From positions 1 through 16,568 of the forward strand of contig JANXXY010000208.1 in NCBI GenBank assembly GCA_025350365.1: a DNA stretch of 16,568 nucleotides, given 5' to 3'. Under the pieces are notes generated by a model that saw nothing but the letters and a program-made list of their open reading frames with translations, was not told the origin of the DNA and did no database searches. The DNA comes from Bacteroidales bacterium. GTDB taxonomy: Bacteria > Bacteroidota > Bacteroidia > Bacteroidales > JAAUTT01. Numbering within the stretch: the stretch's first letter is position 1; each line of letters starts with the position of its first letter. Positions 14,937 through 16,568 of this stretch are shown here, piece by piece. The position numbers and the translations under genes are program-made.

Positions 14937-16265
14937 TTGGAAACAGAAACAAATTTACAAAGTTTAATTACTTCGTCAGATATTAATTTACAACAATTTA
15001 CACCTGAAATCGCAGCAGGAATAATGGCTGCAATTATGTTATTAATATTCGCAGCCATTATTTCCGGAGCCGAAATTGCATTTGCCTCATTTGGAGCTTC
15101 CGACAAATCGAAATTTGAAAAAACTAAATTTTCAGGGAGATCAAAAGCAATTAAATTTCCGGAACACCCGGAAAGGCTATTTGCATCCTTACAAATTGCA
15201 GGGCTTCTTTTTAAAACAGCATTTATTGTCTGCTCCTCCTTCATTGCATTTCTGATAGCTGACAATTTCATGCACTCTGCTTTTGGCCTATTTGCATTTA
15301 TATTTTTTGAAACTGCTGCGATAATGATCTTTACAGAAATTTTACCCAAGACATTCGCTAACCTTAATGCTGAAAGATATTTATCTGCAACATTTTCTAT
15401 CATCCGTCCGGTGATATTTTGCCTTGGACCAATGGGGAAAGCATTTTCATCCATCACAATCGCATTTAACCGATCATTTGTTCCAAATAGTGCAGCTATT
15501 TCATTAAATGATTTGACCAATGTGATAGACCTGGCAAAAAACAAATATTCTGATGACGAAGAAATTTTAAAAGGAATAATTAAATTTGGTAGCATTGATG
15601 TGAGTGAGATTTTAAAACCACGGATAGATGTCATTGCCTTGGATTTGACCATGACGTTGAATCAGGTTTTAAGCGTGGTTATCGAATCAGGCTATTCCAG
15701 AATTCCCATATATGCCGGAAATTTTGATAATGTTAAAGGTATTCTTTATGTTAAGGATCTGCTGCCTTTTATTAACGAGAAAGACAATTTTCGTTGGCAA
15801 ACCCTAATCCGCCCACCGTATTTTATTCCCGATACTAAAAAAGTAAAAGAACTACTTACTGAATTTCAGACAAACAAAAACCACATGGCTGTTATTGTTG
15901 ATGAATACGGTGGAACACTCGGCATTGTTACTCTCGAAGATATTCTGGAGGAAATTGTGGGGGAAATATCAGATGAATCGGATGAGGAAGAAAAACGGTA
16001 CGTTCAAATAAGTAAATACTTATATTTATTCGATGGCAAAACTTTGCTCAACGACTTTCATAAAATACTTCAAATCAAAAGTGATATATTTGACGACATA
16101 AAAGGTGATGCCGAAACTCTGGCAGGATTAATCCTTGAACTAAAAGGTGAAATCCCCGCCAAAAATGAACAAATTAGAATTCCGCCCTTTACATTTAAAA
16201 TTGAAGCTTCCGACTCACGCAGGATAAAACAAATTCGTGTGATAATCGACGAAAATGAAAAATGA
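14937..16265 (+). CDS. gldE: GldE, CNNM/CorC-type membrane protein with CBS domains
   Basis: A 442-residue inner-membrane protein. The DUF21/CNNM domain has about four membrane segments (roughly residues 24-48, 82-108, 114-136 and 150-175) and the motifs ISGAEIAFAS and TEILPKTFA. Two CBS domains follow at about 222-345, with SGYSRIPIY and VDEYGGTLGIVTLEDILEEIVGEI, and a CorC/HlyC C-terminal domain at about 355-440. GldE is tied to gliding motility and type IX secretion in Flavobacterium johnsoniae, where extra GldE can partly compensate for some gldB defects; family members are linked to ion handling. The start is TTG at 14937, the first usable start after the ssb stop. The next ATG, at residue 30, would cut the first membrane helix. 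Its last four bases overlap gldD (ATGA). Confidence 0.88.
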   Translation: METETNLQSLITSSDINLQQFTPEIAAGIMAAIMLLIFAAIISGAEIAFASFGASDKSKFEKTKFSGRSKAIKFPEHPERLFASLQIAGLLFKTAFIVCSSFIAFLIADNFMHSAFGLFAFIFFETAAIMIFTEILPKTFANLNAERYLSATFSIIRPVIFCLGPMGKAFSSITIAFNRSFVPNSAAISLNDLTNVIDLAKNKYSDDEEILKGIIKFGSIDVSEILKPRIDVIALDLTMTLNQVLSVVIESGYSRIPIYAGNFDNVKGILYVKDLLPFINEKDNFRWQTLIRPPYFIPDTKKVKELLTEFQTNKNHMAVIVDEYGGTLGIVTLEDILEEIVGEISDESDEEEKRYVQISKYLYLFDGKTLLNDFHKILQIKSDIFDDIKGDAETLAGLILELKGEIPAKNEQIRIPPFTFKIEASDSRRIKQIRVIIDENEK

Positions 16266-16568
16266 TGAAAATGAAAAATCTGTTCTACATAATACTATTT
16301 TTAGGTATAGTCAATTTCAGTTGCAATAACAATTACACTCCAAAACCTTATGGATATTACCGAATTGATTTTCCCGATAAGAATTACAGGCTTTTCGACA
16401 GCATCCAATTCCCTTATTCATTTGAATATCCAACTTATGGAAAAATAGTAATCGATGCCGATAAAAATGCTGAGCCCTACTGGATAAATATTGAGTTCAA
16501 AAAATATAATTGTAAGTTATACCTTAGCTATAAACCCATAAAAAAAGATGTTTCCCAATTTATTGAAG
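16262..16568 (+). CDS. gldD: GldD, gliding motility lipoprotein (3' partial)
   Basis: The first 102 codons are visible before the window ends. A signal peptide (MMKMKNLFYIILFLGIVNFS) ends in a lipobox-like NFSC with C21 as the lipidation site. The mature start NNNYTPKPYGYYRIDFPDK, followed by YRLFDS-FPYSFEYPTYG, is typical of GldD, a lipoprotein required for gliding and T9SS function in flavobacteria. Its ATG overlaps the gldE stop by four bases (ATGA), showing translational coupling. Three in-frame ATGs occur within the first four codons, so the exact start is uncertain by up to three residues. Confidence 0.92.
   Translation, partial: MMKMKNLFYIILFLGIVNFSCNNNYTPKPYGYYRIDFPDKNYRLFDSIQFPYSFEYPTYGKIVIDADKNAEPYWINIEFKKYNCKLYLSYKPIKKDVSQFIE

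Noticed and set aside
14777..15652. A long 291-residue minus-strand frame
   Set aside because: It lies antisense to ssb and gldE, whose products are clearly recognisable. Its composition is that of an antisense shadow.

Overview
The window comes from an AT-rich genome of the phylum Bacteroidota. The evidence is a gliding/type IX secretion gene content (an adhesin with a CHU_C-type C-terminal domain, a PorP/SprF-family protein, gldE, gldD), the mutY-ssb-gldE-gldD gene order with HU and RNase G divergent from it, promoters of the TTTG/TAnnTTTG type, and little use of Shine-Dalgarno sequences. The order within the phylum cannot be fixed from the sequence; Bacteroidales/Marinilabiliales-like is a guess.

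Layout. Positions 2-5010 (+) hold the 3' part of a very large secreted protein made of thirteen ~81-residue repeats, two PKD-like domains and a T9SS sorting domain, followed 26 bp later by its probable PorP/SprF partner. Positions 5007-5703 hold one doubtful small ORF and AT-rich DNA with inverted repeats. Positions 5704-8660 are an accessory island: a truncated transposase, then on the minus strand a HEPN/MNT toxin-antitoxin-type pair (HEPN broken by a stop codon), a 2H phosphoesterase, and an unrecognised HEPN-like helical protein. Positions 8798-13217 (-) are core genes: dsbD, rng, a 30-residue basic mS38-like protein and an HU-family gene. Positions 13361-16568 (+) are mutY, ssb, gldE and the start of gldD.

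The most interesting structure is in the accessory island. Read on the minus strand, each accessory gene or gene pair is followed by a related imperfect palindrome: two full copies of ~132 bp (6751-6883 and 7619-7750) and one truncated copy (5902-5970). This gene-plus-trailing-palindrome layout resembles an integron-type gene cassette array without an integrase (CALIN-like), although the ends fit the attC core consensus poorly. The cargo is RNA-targeting and defence-like, and at least one cargo gene is decaying.

The flanking genes work together in recognisable ways. The adhesin and PorP/SprF pair are cell-surface/T9SS components, and GldE/GldD belong to gliding/T9SS function. DsbD supplies reducing power to the periplasm. 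RNase G, HU, Ssb and MutY are housekeeping RNA/DNA functions.
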